This document shows positions 43,954 through 54,169 of a stretch of 64,000 nt of DNA, in pieces. The stretch comes from Paenibacillus sabuli. Lineage in GTDB: Bacteria > Bacillota > Bacilli > Paenibacillales > Paenibacillaceae. The first letter of the stretch is position 1. Each line of letters starts with the position of its first letter. The notes beneath the pieces are model-generated. The model did no database searches, had not been told where the DNA came from, and saw only the letters and a list, made by a program, of their open reading frames with translations. A program made the translations under genes and the position numbers. Location: NCBI RefSeq assembly GCF_014705605.1, contig NZ_JACXIZ010000007.1, forward strand, positions 62,001 through 126,000, in the 5' to 3' direction.

Positions 43954-45969
43954 CTAACGCCGCACCTCGAGCACGCACACCGCATGCGGCGGCAGCGCCA
44001 GCCGCGGACGGTCGCCCGTGAGCGCCACACGGCGTTCGCGCACGGTCAGCGCCGCGGGCGCCGATGCCGAATTGATCGCCTCCGGGTCGTCGCCGCTCAG
44101 CTCCCACAGCGTGGCTTCGGACGCGGACGCAAACGCGCCCAACTCGAGCCTCGCGTCCACCGCCTCCAGCCCGCGATTGACCGCGAACACCGTCAGCGCG
44201 CATCCCGTCTCGTCGAGCGCCGCCGTCACGTCCAGCACCGGCAACGGTCCCGGGTCCGCGCCGTAGCGATCGGGGCCCGGCGACCAGGCATAGCTCCCGC
44301 ACGTCGTCCGCACCGGCAGCACGCGGGTGATCGGGCGGCTCGCATAGAGCGCCATGATGTGATACGTAGGCGTGCCGTATACCGCCCGGCTATGCCCGCT
44401 CCACCCCGGCAGCCGGCCGCGGCATTGATCCGCATAGTGGTCGCCGACGCGAATGCAGCCGCCGAGCCAGCCGTTGACCAGATCGGAGTAGCTGCCGATC
44501 TGCACCAGGGCGGACTGGCGCAGCAGCTCGTTGAAGTGCGCCGCATTGGCGACCGCCGCCTCCAGCGTATGCTCCATCGGCCGCCCCTCGCGCACTGTAT
44601 TCGGGTAATACATCGTATTGTACTCCGTGATCGCCAGCTTCACGTGCGCGTAGGCCGGATCCTCCGCGAGCACCGCCTCCGTCCTGCCGAGGATCGCCCG
44701 GCTCACCTCGGGGAAGGACACCATCGCCGGATACCGTGTCTCCTGCGGCGTCTGCGGCGTGATGCCGACCGTGCCGAAGCCGTGATAGATGTGCAGGGTG
44801 AGCATGTCCAGCCTGGCCGCCGAATGGCGCAGTAACGTGCGATTCCAGTCCGGATCGCAGTCGCCGCAGGCGAGCAGCACGATAGCCGGGTCGACCGCCT
44901 TCATCGCGTCGGCGAAGCGATTGTAGCGCTCGGCAAATTGCTCCGCCGTGCAGTGCCCGTGCTGCCACGAACCGTAGATCTCGTTGCCGATCTCCCAGTA
45001 TTGGACGCCGTACGGCTCGGGATAGCCGTATTGGGCGCGCAGCGCGCCGTAGCGCGTATCCGGGCCGCCGTTGCAGTATTCCACCCAGGCCGCCGCTTCC
45101 TCCGGCGTCCCGGTGCCGGCGTTGACGCAGATCAGCGGCTCGGTGCGCGTATCCCGGCAGAAGCGAAGGAATTCGTCGGTGCCGAAATACTTATTGGTCC
45201 AGCCGCCCCACGCTTCGTTCCGCATATTCGGCCGCTCCAGCGACGGGCCGATCGCATCCTCGAAGTGATACGCGCTGATATGGTTGCCGGCCAGCCGCAT
45301 CATGCCCGGGCGCAGCCGGCGCGTCAGCTCGACGACCTCGCGCTTCACGCAGCCGATGCTGTCGGCAGGCAGCAGCGAGATGTGGTCGAGCCAGATCGTG
45401 CCCGAGCCGACCCCGTCGCGCCATGTCTCCTCCTCCTCCTCCGCCGACAGATAGAGGCGCAGCTCGGCATGCTCGCATGCGCGGATCGGGGCGAGCTCGG
45501 CCTCATACGTGTGCCAGCGGTGCCCGCGCAGCGGCAGCTCGACCCGGGCCAGCAGCTCCCCGCTCGCGCGGTCGACCAGTGCGCAGTAGGCCGCACGCAG
45601 GTCCGGGGCGGCGCGCGCCACGACCTCCAGTCGGTACGTCGTCTCGCCAGCCACGCTGACTGGCTGCCCGATGCCGCCGCGGCAACGGTCCGCTCTCAGG
45701 ATGCGGATGCGCTGGCTATGACCGGAGTGGCGCGGCGCGGCCGGTTCCAGGCCGTATTCGGTATTGCGGCCATCGGTCACCGCGTGCCACCCCGCCGACA
45801 CGCCGCGGCTGTCGGCTTCTTCCTCGAAGTCCATATCCCGCAGCACGAAGGCCAGCATCGCGTCCATATGATCGCGGATGTCCTCGACGAAGTGGCCGAA
45901 GAGGTACGGATTGACGCGATGCGCCGACGGGGACGCGGTGTCGACGGTAATCGCGGCTTGCGTCGTCAT
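43954..45969 (-). CDS. GH51 alpha-L-arabinofuranosidase (intracellular, copy 1)
   Basis: 671 residues. The N terminus (RVNPYLFGHFVEDIRDHMDAMLAFVLRDMDFEEE) and barrel motifs fit GH51. The acid/base Glu lies in YWEIGNEIYGSW and the nucleophile Glu in AITEYNTMYYPN. No signal peptide, so it acts in the cytoplasm on imported arabino-oligosaccharides. The start at 45969 follows GGGAAGGAG; the frame is open to 46137 but that part overlaps the GH43 gene. It is a close paralog of the gene at 54170-56218, and the last gene of the locus. Confidence 0.88.
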   Translation of the reverse strand: MTTQAAITVDTASPSAHRVNPYLFGHFVEDIRDHMDAMLAFVLRDMDFEEEADSRGVSAGWHAVTDGRNTEYGLEPAAPRHSGHSQRIRILRADRCRGGIGQPVSVAGETTYRLEVVARAAPDLRAAYCALVDRASGELLARVELPLRGHRWHTYEAELAPIRACEHAELRLYLSAEEEEETWRDGVGSGTIWLDHISLLPADSIGCVKREVVELTRRLRPGMMRLAGNHISAYHFEDAIGPSLERPNMRNEAWGGWTNKYFGTDEFLRFCRDTRTEPLICVNAGTGTPEEAAAWVEYCNGGPDTRYGALRAQYGYPEPYGVQYWEIGNEIYGSWQHGHCTAEQFAERYNRFADAMKAVDPAIVLLACGDCDPDWNRTLLRHSAARLDMLTLHIYHGFGTVGITPQTPQETRYPAMVSFPEVSRAILGRTEAVLAEDPAYAHVKLAITEYNTMYYPNTVREGRPMEHTLEAAVANAAHFNELLRQSALVQIGSYSDLVNGWLGGCIRVGDHYADQCRGRLPGWSGHSRAVYGTPTYHIMALYASRPITRVLPVRTTCGSYAWSPGPDRYGADPGPLPVLDVTAALDETGCALTVFAVNRGLEAVDARLELGAFASASEATLWELSGDDPEAINSASAPAALTVRERRVALTGDRPRLALPPHAVCVLEVRR

Positions 45970-45973
45970 GGCA

Positions 45974-47413
45974 TCACTCCTTCCCATTCTCGCGCTCCAG
46001 CAGCGCGACATCCGCCTCGCGCAGCGGCACGGAGTAGATCCGCACATGGCGGATCGCGCCGGCGAAGGCCGCGCGGCCGTCGGCGTCGCCGAACGCGTCT
46101 TCGCCGAAGCGGCCGCCGTAGCCGCCCGGGCCGTCATGGGCCCGGACGAGCGCGAGCGGGGCGCGCGCCTCGGCGGCTGCGCCGCCGGCCAGCAAGCGCA
46201 GCGCGCCTTCCTCGTAGACGAGCGCGACCGTCTGCCACTGCGTCGCGACCAGCAAGCCGCCGGCGCCGGCGACCGTCAGGCGGACGCCGCTCGAGCAGAC
46301 GACGCCCTCCAGCCGGCCGTCGCGCAGGCGCAGCGCCAGACCGTTGCACGCATCGCCCTCGTCGTACAGCAGCTGCGTGCCGGCGAGCGATTCGGGCCGG
46401 ATCTGCATCGTCACGGTGCGCATGGCGAAGGCGTCGTGCAGGAAGCCGTCCGGCTCCGCCGACGCGACCCGCACCGGCGCATAGGTCGTCGTCTTGTAGT
46501 GGGCCACCAGCGCGTAGCGCGCCAGCAGCCGGGCCAGCTCCGGCTCCGCCACCGCGAATACGGTCGCGTGCCGTGCCCGGTACGGGAAGCGCACGCGGCG
46601 CTCGTCCAGCTCCTCCGACCAATGAATCAGGTCCTCCGATTCCATGACGCCGAACTTGCCGTAGGCCCAGTAATCGTAGAGCAGCAGCCACTTGCGCTCG
46701 TCGGCGAGCCACAGGAATTCCGGCCCTTCCGTATAATCCGGCGTACGGAAGCCCGGCACCAGCGTGTACGGCCCCTCCGCCCGGTCGGCGACCGCCAGTA
46801 CATTGCACGGCGGATGCGGGAAGCGCTCCGGCTCGTAGACGTGGCTCTCGTCCTTCACCGCCATATAATGCCGGCCGCCGTGCTCGGCCAGGCTGGCGTC
46901 GATCGTCTGGAAGCCCGGATCGAAGAACAGCCCCGTCTCGGAGAAGGCGGACCAGTCCCGGGTACTTGCGGCATAGTGCTTGCTGTTGCCGAGGTCCAAT
47001 CCCGTGCTGGAGGCCCAATAGACGAGATGCTCGCCCGTCTGTAGGTCGCAGTGGAACTCCGGCGCCCAGCTGTTGACCGTATCCGGCACGCCTGCCATGA
47101 GCGGCAGCGCCCGCTCGTCCGTCCAGTGCATGAGATCGTCCGAGGCCGCATAGCCAATCGACGGGCCCATCGGACGGATCGTGAAGACGAGATGCCAGCG
47201 GCCGTCCGCGCCGCGCCCGATGAACGGGTCGCGCAGGATGCCCTCGCCAAGCGAGGACGCCCACACCGGCTGATTGCCGTTCAGTTCGTACCAGCGCCGT
47301 CCGTCGCGGCTGTACGCATAGTGCAGCTGCTCGACCTTGTGCGTCTGTCCCGGGCCGGAGCGGAAGTAGCCCATCACATAGGCGGGCGCTCCGGCCGATC
47401 GGGATGCTGTCAT
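45974..47413 (-). CDS. GH43-like glycosidase with C-terminal LamG-like domain
   Basis: 479 residues. A five-bladed propeller glycosidase is suggested by LRDPFIGRGADGRWHLVFT (catalytic Asp), DTVNSWAPEFHCD and the acid motif DYTEGPEFLWLADERKW. Residues about 330-475 form a second beta-rich domain (TVTMQIRPESLAGTQLLYDEGD; GAIRHVRIYSVPLREADVALLE) like a concanavalin/LamG fold. No signal peptide is present, so it is intracellular. It overlaps nothing and lies four bases before the GH51 start. Likely arabinanase or arabinofuranosidase activity. Confidence 0.82.
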   Translation of the reverse strand: MTASRSAGAPAYVMGYFRSGPGQTHKVEQLHYAYSRDGRRWYELNGNQPVWASSLGEGILRDPFIGRGADGRWHLVFTIRPMGPSIGYAASDDLMHWTDERALPLMAGVPDTVNSWAPEFHCDLQTGEHLVYWASSTGLDLGNSKHYAASTRDWSAFSETGLFFDPGFQTIDASLAEHGGRHYMAVKDESHVYEPERFPHPPCNVLAVADRAEGPYTLVPGFRTPDYTEGPEFLWLADERKWLLLYDYWAYGKFGVMESEDLIHWSEELDERRVRFPYRARHATVFAVAEPELARLLARYALVAHYKTTTYAPVRVASAEPDGFLHDAFAMRTVTMQIRPESLAGTQLLYDEGDACNGLALRLRDGRLEGVVCSSGVRLTVAGAGGLLVATQWQTVALVYEEGALRLLAGGAAAEARAPLALVRAHDGPGGYGGRFGEDAFGDADGRAAFAGAIRHVRIYSVPLREADVALLERENGKE

Positions 47414-47429
47414 GCGCGCTCACCTCCTG

Positions 47430-50303
47430 TTAATTTTTGCGAAGCGTGTTCGAGTGATGGTAGCTCGAGCCGTTGGCATTGTCGGCCGTGATGTAATAGT
47501 AGTAGGTCGTGCCCGGCGTCGCGCTCGCGTCGGTATACGTCGTGCCCGTGATGCCGCTCTGCAGCGCGGCGAAGTTCGTATGCGGCTGCGTGCTGCGGTA
47601 GACCGTGTAGCTGGCCGTATTGTTGCGGTAGATGCGCACCGAATTGTAGTTCGCCTGCTCATTGAGCGTGTACAAGCCGAACCTGCCGCTCGGATGCGCG
47701 GTGTCGGTGGCGGTCAGGATCGGGCCCAGATGATTGATCGAGCCCTGGATCGTATTGCCCTCGACCCGGATATGCATGAGCAGCTGGGTCGGATCCAGCA
47801 GCGGCGCGTTCAGATCGGCCCGGGTCCTGCTCGCCAGCACCGTCTCGGCGCCATTCACGACCTTGACGAGCTTGAAGCGATCCTCGTTGACGTTGTAGAC
47901 GAACTTGTAGTAGTTGGCATCGTCCACATAGCGGGCCACGACGCCGTAAGCGTAGGCTGCCTTGCCGAGGGCCTCCGCTCCCTGCTCGACCATCGCTTCG
48001 CCCTCGTAGTCGCCGGTCGCGCTGCTGGCGAACACGGTCAGCCCGGTCCCCTCCAGCGGAGCGCGGTAGAAGTTCGCCTGCCGGGCGCTGTCGGTGTAGA
48101 TCGACCAGGCGCCGATGCGCGGCGTCCAATTGTTGGCGACGCCGTCCTCGAAGTATTCGCGGTACGTCTCCGTGCGGGTCGGATTCCAGCTCAGGCTGAT
48201 CGAGCCCGCCGATTCGCTCGTGATGACGGCATGGTGCGGCGCGAGCGGCAGCCATCCCCCCACCGTCGCGGACAGCTCCGCCGACGCCGGGCTCTCGCCC
48301 CGGCCGTTGTACGCCTTGACCGTGAAGTAATAGGTTGCGCCCGGCGTCAGACCGGTCACCAGCTGGCCGAGATTATTGCCGACCTCGACCGTCTCCGTGT
48401 AGGAGCCGGACGCCGTGCCGTAGTACAGCCGGTAGCCAGCAGCTCCGGGCACGCTCTGCCACTCGACGGCCAGATTGCCGAACGTCTCGGCGTACGCCCG
48501 CCGCGCCAGCGGCGCCGCCGGCGGAGACAGCGTCGCCGACGTCTCGTTGGAGACGGCGCTCTCGCCGGTCGCATTGTAGGCCGTCACGGCGAAGTAGTAG
48601 GTGCTGCCGTTGGACAGGCCGGTGATCGTGCGGCTCAGGTTATTGCCCGCGTCCACCGTCGTCGTATAGCTGCCGGAGGCGGTGCCGTACTTGACCCGGT
48701 AGCCCGTCGCGTTGAGCGCCGGCTGCCAGTTCAGCGCGACCTGGCCGTTCCCTGCTTCCGTATGCATCAGCGCCGTCGCGCGCGGCGCGTCGGCTCCGGT
48801 ACCGCGCGACCATTCCACCCGCATCACGCTGTACGGCGGCACGAGCACCGGATTGCCGGTCGCGGCCGTCTGCACCGTCACCGCGCCCGGGGCGCTCGGG
48901 CTGTTCGTGGTCAGCGGATCGGCTGAGGCGGTATAGGTCTTGGTCATCGCGGCGGCGACGCTGCTGCCGTCCAAGCGAATATCCACCTCGTGCTCATTGG
49001 CCGACTTGTTCGTAATGACGACGTAATTGCGGCCGTTGTCGCCGCGGATCGCCTGCGCGAACAGCGCCGGCATCGTGCCGCCCGTCCGACTGACGGTGTC
49101 TCCGCCCGTCACGGTCGTGCCCCAGGCGACCGTGCCCTGATTGACCGCGCCGTCGATGACCTGCAGCGAGGCGGCCGGCGTGCTGTAATAGGGCTCGAAG
49201 TCCAACGCCGCCGTATCGACCGTATTGCCGTCCTGATAGGCGTCCTCCAGCACCGCGCCGTGGCTCTCGGCCGGCGTGAAGACGCCGTTGGTGAAGCGAT
49301 AGCCCGCCAGGTAGGAGATATTCGGGTTCGTCATCAGGCGCAGCACCGACTCGCTGACGTAGATGCCGCCGTACTGCGTATTGTCCAGCAGGCCGCCGAG
49401 CTGCACCCCGTGCTCGCCGATGAAGATCTCCGGATCGCTCAGATTGGCGACGTATTCATTGGCGATCAGGCTGTTCCAGCCTGACAGATAGCCGTTCGCG
49501 TCGGTCATCGCCGCGGCGGCATTCGCCCCGTTGCCGACGAAGCGATGCGTCGTGATCGCGTCCCAATACGGCGTCGGATAATCGTAGACGTCCTCGTCGA
49601 AGCTCGCCACCTGCTTGTTGCTCATCGAGACGATCGTGCGGGCGCCGGGGTAGGCCGACTTGATGACGTCGTTGAACACCTTGACCCGGTCCAGATAATC
49701 CGTGCCGGTCTTGAAGGCCGGCTGCTGGTTGCCGCTGTCCGACACGTAGAACGAAATCTCGTTGCCCAGCTCGAAATACAGCACCGGCACATGATTCTCA
49801 TACAGATACTTGGCCAGATCGCGCGCCTGCTCCGGGTTGTACTGCAGCACATTGACCATGATGACCGCCTTGGCCCCCGTCTGCTGCAGGAACGTCACAT
49901 AGTCGGAGATACGCTCGCCGCCCTTGGCGATCTGATAGCGCTTCGCATACAGCTGATTGTAGTAACGCCGGGGCTCTCCCTGCGCTTGCCCCGTATACTC
50001 GGAATCGGTGAGGCCGAGCTTCCAGGAGAAGCTGTTGGTCGGCGTGCCGCCCGGCCATCTGACGAAGCCGATGCGGCCGTAATCGTGCGCCGCCTGAATA
50101 AAATCGGGATCGTCCATGACGAGCGCGGTGCGCTCCGGTTCATTGTTGAAGCCGCGAAAATCGGGATTATAGGTGGTCGTATCGCTCGTATCGATCGAAA
50201 TGACGGCCGCCGTCGCGGCATCCGCCTGCTCCGGCGCCCAGCCGCTCCCCCACAAGGTCGTCAGCAGCACCGCCGTCATCGTCCATATACCGGCCTTTTT
50301 CAT
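47430..50303 (-). CDS. Secreted clan GH-A glycosidase (GH51/GH39/GH79-like) with FnIII and LamG-like modules
   Basis: 957 residues with a signal peptide (TMTAVLLTTLWGSGWAPEQADAA). Residues about 35-490 are a TIM-barrel enzyme plus beta domain: IGFVRWPGGTPTNSFSW, acid/base Glu in VLYFELGNEISFY near 180, and a likely nucleophile Glu in PEIFIGEHGVQLGG near 294. Two FnIII domains follow (about 510-680). A third FnIII appears split: its first strands (SISLSWNP) stand at about 700, then a 150-residue LamG-like module (YFEDGVANNWTPRIGAWSIY onward), then the remaining strands (ASYTVYRSTQPH and TYTDASATPGTTYYYYITA) close the protein. It attacks arabinose-rich polymer outside the cell. Confidence 0.82.
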   Translation of the reverse strand: MKKAGIWTMTAVLLTTLWGSGWAPEQADAATAAVISIDTSDTTTYNPDFRGFNNEPERTALVMDDPDFIQAAHDYGRIGFVRWPGGTPTNSFSWKLGLTDSEYTGQAQGEPRRYYNQLYAKRYQIAKGGERISDYVTFLQQTGAKAVIMVNVLQYNPEQARDLAKYLYENHVPVLYFELGNEISFYVSDSGNQQPAFKTGTDYLDRVKVFNDVIKSAYPGARTIVSMSNKQVASFDEDVYDYPTPYWDAITTHRFVGNGANAAAAMTDANGYLSGWNSLIANEYVANLSDPEIFIGEHGVQLGGLLDNTQYGGIYVSESVLRLMTNPNISYLAGYRFTNGVFTPAESHGAVLEDAYQDGNTVDTAALDFEPYYSTPAASLQVIDGAVNQGTVAWGTTVTGGDTVSRTGGTMPALFAQAIRGDNGRNYVVITNKSANEHEVDIRLDGSSVAAAMTKTYTASADPLTTNSPSAPGAVTVQTAATGNPVLVPPYSVMRVEWSRGTGADAPRATALMHTEAGNGQVALNWQPALNATGYRVKYGTASGSYTTTVDAGNNLSRTITGLSNGSTYYFAVTAYNATGESAVSNETSATLSPPAAPLARRAYAETFGNLAVEWQSVPGAAGYRLYYGTASGSYTETVEVGNNLGQLVTGLTPGATYYFTVKAYNGRGESPASAELSATVGGWLPLAPHHAVITSESAGSISLSWNPTRTETYREYFEDGVANNWTPRIGAWSIYTDSARQANFYRAPLEGTGLTVFASSATGDYEGEAMVEQGAEALGKAAYAYGVVARYVDDANYYKFVYNVNEDRFKLVKVVNGAETVLASRTRADLNAPLLDPTQLLMHIRVEGNTIQGSINHLGPILTATDTAHPSGRFGLYTLNEQANYNSVRIYRNNTASYTVYRSTQPHTNFAALQSGITGTTYTDASATPGTTYYYYITADNANGSSYHHSNTLRKN

Positions 50304-50325
50304 GCCCAGATCGCCTCCCGTTCGT

Positions 50326-51873
50326 TTATTGACGCGCGTCGTAGATCTCGTTCACTTCCGCCGTGAGCTGCTCGCCGCCGCCTGCCAGCCAGGCGCTGAC
50401 CGCACTGTCGATTTCCTCCAGCGGAGCCTCGCCCGTGATCACCTTGACCATCGCCGACATCCACTTCGTGTTCAGGGTGGCGAAGTTCGCCGACTGATAC
50501 GCCTCCGTCTCCACCGCCAGCCCGAGTCCCGGGTTCGGCCAGTCGTACTTGCCGTTGTTGCTCAGCCACTGCTCGACCGCTTCGACATAGGCCGGGTCGC
50601 TGTACTTGTGCAGCTGGATGCCATTGTCGGCGCGCCGGAAAAAATTGATCGACAGCAGATTGCCGGCATTCTTGGTCTCGAGCTTCCGGTACGCGCCGTC
50701 TGCTGTCTGCTCGTAATCGACGCCTTCGACGCCATGCTTGATCAGATCGTAGCCCTCCTCGGAGAGCATGTAATCGAGCAGCTTCAGGATGCGCTGCTGC
50801 TTGACGGGGTCGATCTTGGCATTGATGACGACCTTGGTCTGGCCCATGCCGTCCGTCTGGAGCGCGCGGATGCCGGTCGGGCCGGCCGGAGGGTCCAGCT
50901 GCACCAGCTCGGCCTCCGGCACATTCTTCTGCACGTTCGGCTCATCCAGGCGCAGCACCTCGTTCGCATTGACCCGCTGGATGCCGACCTGGCCGTTCCA
51001 CAGCTTGTTGCGCGCGTCGGCCGGCTTCATTACCAGGAAGTTGGGATCGAGCACGCCCTCCTCGTAGGCGGTCCGCAAAAAGCCGATAAACGCCTTGAGC
51101 TCCTCCGTCTGCGCCTGCATCGCCACCAGCTCGCCGTCCTGCAGCGCCCATTCATTGCCGAGGCCGAAGGCGCCCTGCAAATATTCCGCATTCTCGAAGC
51201 GGCCGCTGTCGTTGACGATAATCGAGAAGCCGGTCGTGTCGGCGCGGCCGTTGCCGTCGGGATCGTCGGTGACGAACGCCTTGGCGACCGCATAGAATTC
51301 ATCGACCGTCTGCGGCATCTCCAGGCCAAGATTGTCCAGCCAGTCCTGACGGATCGCCAGCGAGAACAGATGCGGGATGCTGTAATAGGGCAGGCCGTAA
51401 TAATGGTCGTTGTCATTGAGCTCCTGCCACGCTTCCTCGGGCAGCTGCTCCGTCAGATTCGGATAATCGCCGAGCAGCGGCTTGACGTCCAGGAAGACGC
51501 CCTTGTCGCGCCACTGCATGTAGTCCTGGGTCGTCACACGGTAGACGTCGGGCAGACTGTTGGAGGCGGCCAGCACGCTGATCTTGTCGTTGTAGCTCGC
51601 GCCCGGCGTCCATTGCAGGTCGAGCGTGACGTTCAGCTCCTCGTTCAGCCGCTGCACCAGCTCGGAGTCGTTGTCCGGCCCGATCTCGGCGTACTGCGGC
51701 ATCATCAGCGCAATCTCCAGATGCTCGGCGCCGTCATCGGCGGGCGTCTCGGCAGACGGCGATGCCTCCGTACCCGTATTCGCGCCGCCGGACGCGGCGC
51801 CGTTGTCCGACGAGCAGGCAGCCAGGCTGCCGGCTGCCAGCGTCAGCGCACAGATCATGATCAGCTTCTTCAT
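50326..51873 (-). CDS. Sugar-binding lipoprotein, LplA/LipO-like (arabinan locus)
   Basis: 515 residues. A lipoprotein signal ends LAACSSDN near residue 19, followed by a Gly/Ala/Ser/Glu-rich linker. The mature part follows the LplA pattern: MPQYAEIGPDNDSELVQRLNEELNVTLDLQW, NDKISVLAASNSLPDVYRV, YGLPYYSIPHLFSLAIRQDWLDNLGLEMPQTVDEFYAV. The start overlaps the TGA of the preceding glycosidase (ATGA). It is the only binding protein for the LplB/LplC-type pair at 59164-60972, seven genes upstream. Substrate inferred to be arabino-oligosaccharide. Confidence 0.88.
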   Translation of the reverse strand: MKKLIMICALTLAAGSLAACSSDNGAASGGANTGTEASPSAETPADDGAEHLEIALMMPQYAEIGPDNDSELVQRLNEELNVTLDLQWTPGASYNDKISVLAASNSLPDVYRVTTQDYMQWRDKGVFLDVKPLLGDYPNLTEQLPEEAWQELNDNDHYYGLPYYSIPHLFSLAIRQDWLDNLGLEMPQTVDEFYAVAKAFVTDDPDGNGRADTTGFSIIVNDSGRFENAEYLQGAFGLGNEWALQDGELVAMQAQTEELKAFIGFLRTAYEEGVLDPNFLVMKPADARNKLWNGQVGIQRVNANEVLRLDEPNVQKNVPEAELVQLDPPAGPTGIRALQTDGMGQTKVVINAKIDPVKQQRILKLLDYMLSEEGYDLIKHGVEGVDYEQTADGAYRKLETKNAGNLLSINFFRRADNGIQLHKYSDPAYVEAVEQWLSNNGKYDWPNPGLGLAVETEAYQSANFATLNTKWMSAMVKVITGEAPLEEIDSAVSAWLAGGGEQLTAEVNEIYDARQ

Positions 51874-54002
51874 CGTATCGATCCCCTCTTCTCTGTGAAT
51901 CGGAATGTGATGCGCGCCACCGAGCCGGGCGGCATCGTCAGCTCGGCGGCCCCGCCGCGCGAGGCGCGCAGCTGCGCCGCCGCGATGCGATAGCCCGCAG
52001 GGCCGCGCCAGTCGTCCTGGCGCAGGAACGGCGTGTCGGCGTGCTGCAGCAGCGCGGCCGACTCGGCCGCGCCCTCCCGACCGTCGCCCTCGATCCGCAG
52101 CGTGCGCGGGGCCGAGAGATCGCGATTGACGGCGAACAGCACGAGCTCGTCCCCCGCATCCGAGAGGATCGCCGCCGTATCGAGATACGCAATGCCGGGC
52201 ATCGGGCGAATCCGCACCCAGGTCGCCGGCATGTCGAAGGTCGCGCCCTCCCCTGCAAGCGTCAGACTGCGCCAGCTCGTATCCGTCCGCATGAACGGCT
52301 CGGCATACAGCCGCGACGTGTCGTTGCCGGGATTGACCGGCCGCATATCGACCGGGTACGCCCGGGAATAGAGCGTATTGTCCCGCTGATAGGCATAGCG
52401 GACGGCGTCGCCCTGGCGGATGAAGACATTCAGCATCGAGGCGACGTAGCAGGCGTGCGCCATCGTCTCGTACTCCGCCCTGGGCCAGTCCGGATCCGTC
52501 TCGGGCTCCAGGTTCCACTCGCCGATCTCCAGGGCGAGCGGATGAAAGCCGTGCTGCGCCCCGAGCGCCTTGAGCTCGCAGATCAGCGCCTCGTACTGGG
52601 TCGGATAAGCGACCAGCACCTGATTGTAGTGCACCGGGTCGGCCCGATTGTCGTCCAGCCACTGCCGGCGCAGACCGGGATCGCGGATGCCCCGCGTGTA
52701 CTGATGAATGTCCAGGCCGTCGACATGAGCCGGTCCGGCGATCCGCAGCACGCGCTCGTTCCAGAGCGGCGGCTGCCCCGGCACTTCCGAATAATCGACG
52801 TACATCGGGTCTTCGCCGGCGATCAGCACCGTGATGTCCGGGTCGACGCGCCTCATCGCCGCGGTATACGTCTGGATGCGCGCGGCGAAGTCGAGCGAAT
52901 CCGTGTAGCCGAACTGGTAGTCGCCGTACGTCTCATTGCCGACCTGCCACAGCCGGACGCCCCACGGCTCGGGATAGCCGTGCTCGGCGCGCAGCCGACC
53001 CAGCGGCGTATCGGCGCCGCCGTTGACATATTCCACCCACTCGGCCGCCAGCTCGGGCGGCAGGTCGCGGCTGAAGCCGATATTGAGCAGCGGCTCCGCG
53101 CCCGCCAATTGGCAGAATCGCAAAAATTCGTTGGTCCCGAAGTAATTCGGCTCCAGCCCGCCCCAATTCAGATTGTCGCGCACCGGCCGCTGCTCCCACG
53201 GCCCGATGCCGTCCCGCCAATTGTATTCATTGGCGTAATTGCCGCCCCAGCGGATCGTCGTCACATGATAGCGCCGCAGCAGCGCAATCGTCTCCGGATT
53301 GTACAGCCCTTCCACCGCATCGCCGGAGGCCAGCCGCACCCAATCCAGGTCAACGTTGCCAGGCCCGTCCGCTTCGGCGGTCAGGCTGAGCCGGTATTCG
53401 CCGAACGGCGAGTCCCGGAAGCGCTGCGCGCTGGCCCGGGACAACGTCAGATCGAGCGCATGATGCGCCCACGCCGCGCCCAACTGGACGACGCCCTCGG
53501 CCAGCACCGTCCCCCCCTGATCCTCCAGCGCGGCGTACAGGCGTGCATTCGGGTTCGAAGCGCGCGCATACAACTGTAGCCGATACGCCGGCGTGCGCGT
53601 GTCGGGCAGCGTGATCCGCTGCGCCACCCCGCGCCGCTCGCCCGTCCCGTCCAGCGCGAAGCGCTGGAATCGCTTCCACTCCGACTTGCCGTGCCTCCCG
53701 CCCTCCGGCTGCGCGTAGGTGCCTGCGCGGGCGCTGACCGGCTCCCACGGATACGCCAGGCCTGGCGTGACCGGCGTATCGCGGTACATCACCTCGGTTC
53801 GCATCGTCCAGGGCAGGTTGGTGCCGTCCTTTCTTCGTTTCGCGTGCCACTGCTCGAACGAGCCGTTGGCGATACAATCCTCCACGATGCCCGGATACGT
53901 ATCGCGGCCGTTCATTTCGAAAAACTTGCCAAATATGCGCTTGTCGACCCGCCACTCGCTCACGCTGCGGGCGGAGCGCTCGATTCGCACATGCGCGTCC
54001 AT
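51870..54002 (-). CDS. GH51-type alpha-L-arabinofuranosidase (divergent copy)
   Basis: 710 residues. It starts VDKRIFGKFFEMNGRDTYPGIVEDCIANGSFE, has a carbohydrate-binding-like beta domain (about 95-225), then the barrel with TIRWGGNYANEYNWRDGIGP, the acid/base Glu in VRLWQVGNETYGDY and a nucleophile Glu in FHPLALEIGEWNLEPE. It is less like the other two GH51 copies than they are like each other. No signal peptide. The start follows GGAGAAGGAGGAGC, and its stop overlaps the start of the binding-protein gene. Confidence 0.85.
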   Translation of the reverse strand: MDAHVRIERSARSVSEWRVDKRIFGKFFEMNGRDTYPGIVEDCIANGSFEQWHAKRRKDGTNLPWTMRTEVMYRDTPVTPGLAYPWEPVSARAGTYAQPEGGRHGKSEWKRFQRFALDGTGERRGVAQRITLPDTRTPAYRLQLYARASNPNARLYAALEDQGGTVLAEGVVQLGAAWAHHALDLTLSRASAQRFRDSPFGEYRLSLTAEADGPGNVDLDWVRLASGDAVEGLYNPETIALLRRYHVTTIRWGGNYANEYNWRDGIGPWEQRPVRDNLNWGGLEPNYFGTNEFLRFCQLAGAEPLLNIGFSRDLPPELAAEWVEYVNGGADTPLGRLRAEHGYPEPWGVRLWQVGNETYGDYQFGYTDSLDFAARIQTYTAAMRRVDPDITVLIAGEDPMYVDYSEVPGQPPLWNERVLRIAGPAHVDGLDIHQYTRGIRDPGLRRQWLDDNRADPVHYNQVLVAYPTQYEALICELKALGAQHGFHPLALEIGEWNLEPETDPDWPRAEYETMAHACYVASMLNVFIRQGDAVRYAYQRDNTLYSRAYPVDMRPVNPGNDTSRLYAEPFMRTDTSWRSLTLAGEGATFDMPATWVRIRPMPGIAYLDTAAILSDAGDELVLFAVNRDLSAPRTLRIEGDGREGAAESAALLQHADTPFLRQDDWRGPAGYRIAAAQLRASRGGAAELTMPPGSVARITFRFTEKRGSIR

Positions 54003-54169
54003 GCCGCTCCTCCTTCTCCCTCCGGCCGCAAGGCAGCCGGTTCATCGCCTTGCTGCTCTCAGTATGCCATGCTGCGGGAGCCGATGCGTTACACAGAAAC
54101 GCGAAATGTTATCCGATTTCACCGAATGTGGGGGCGGGATAGAAGTGCGGTGAAAACTAACGCCAACAT

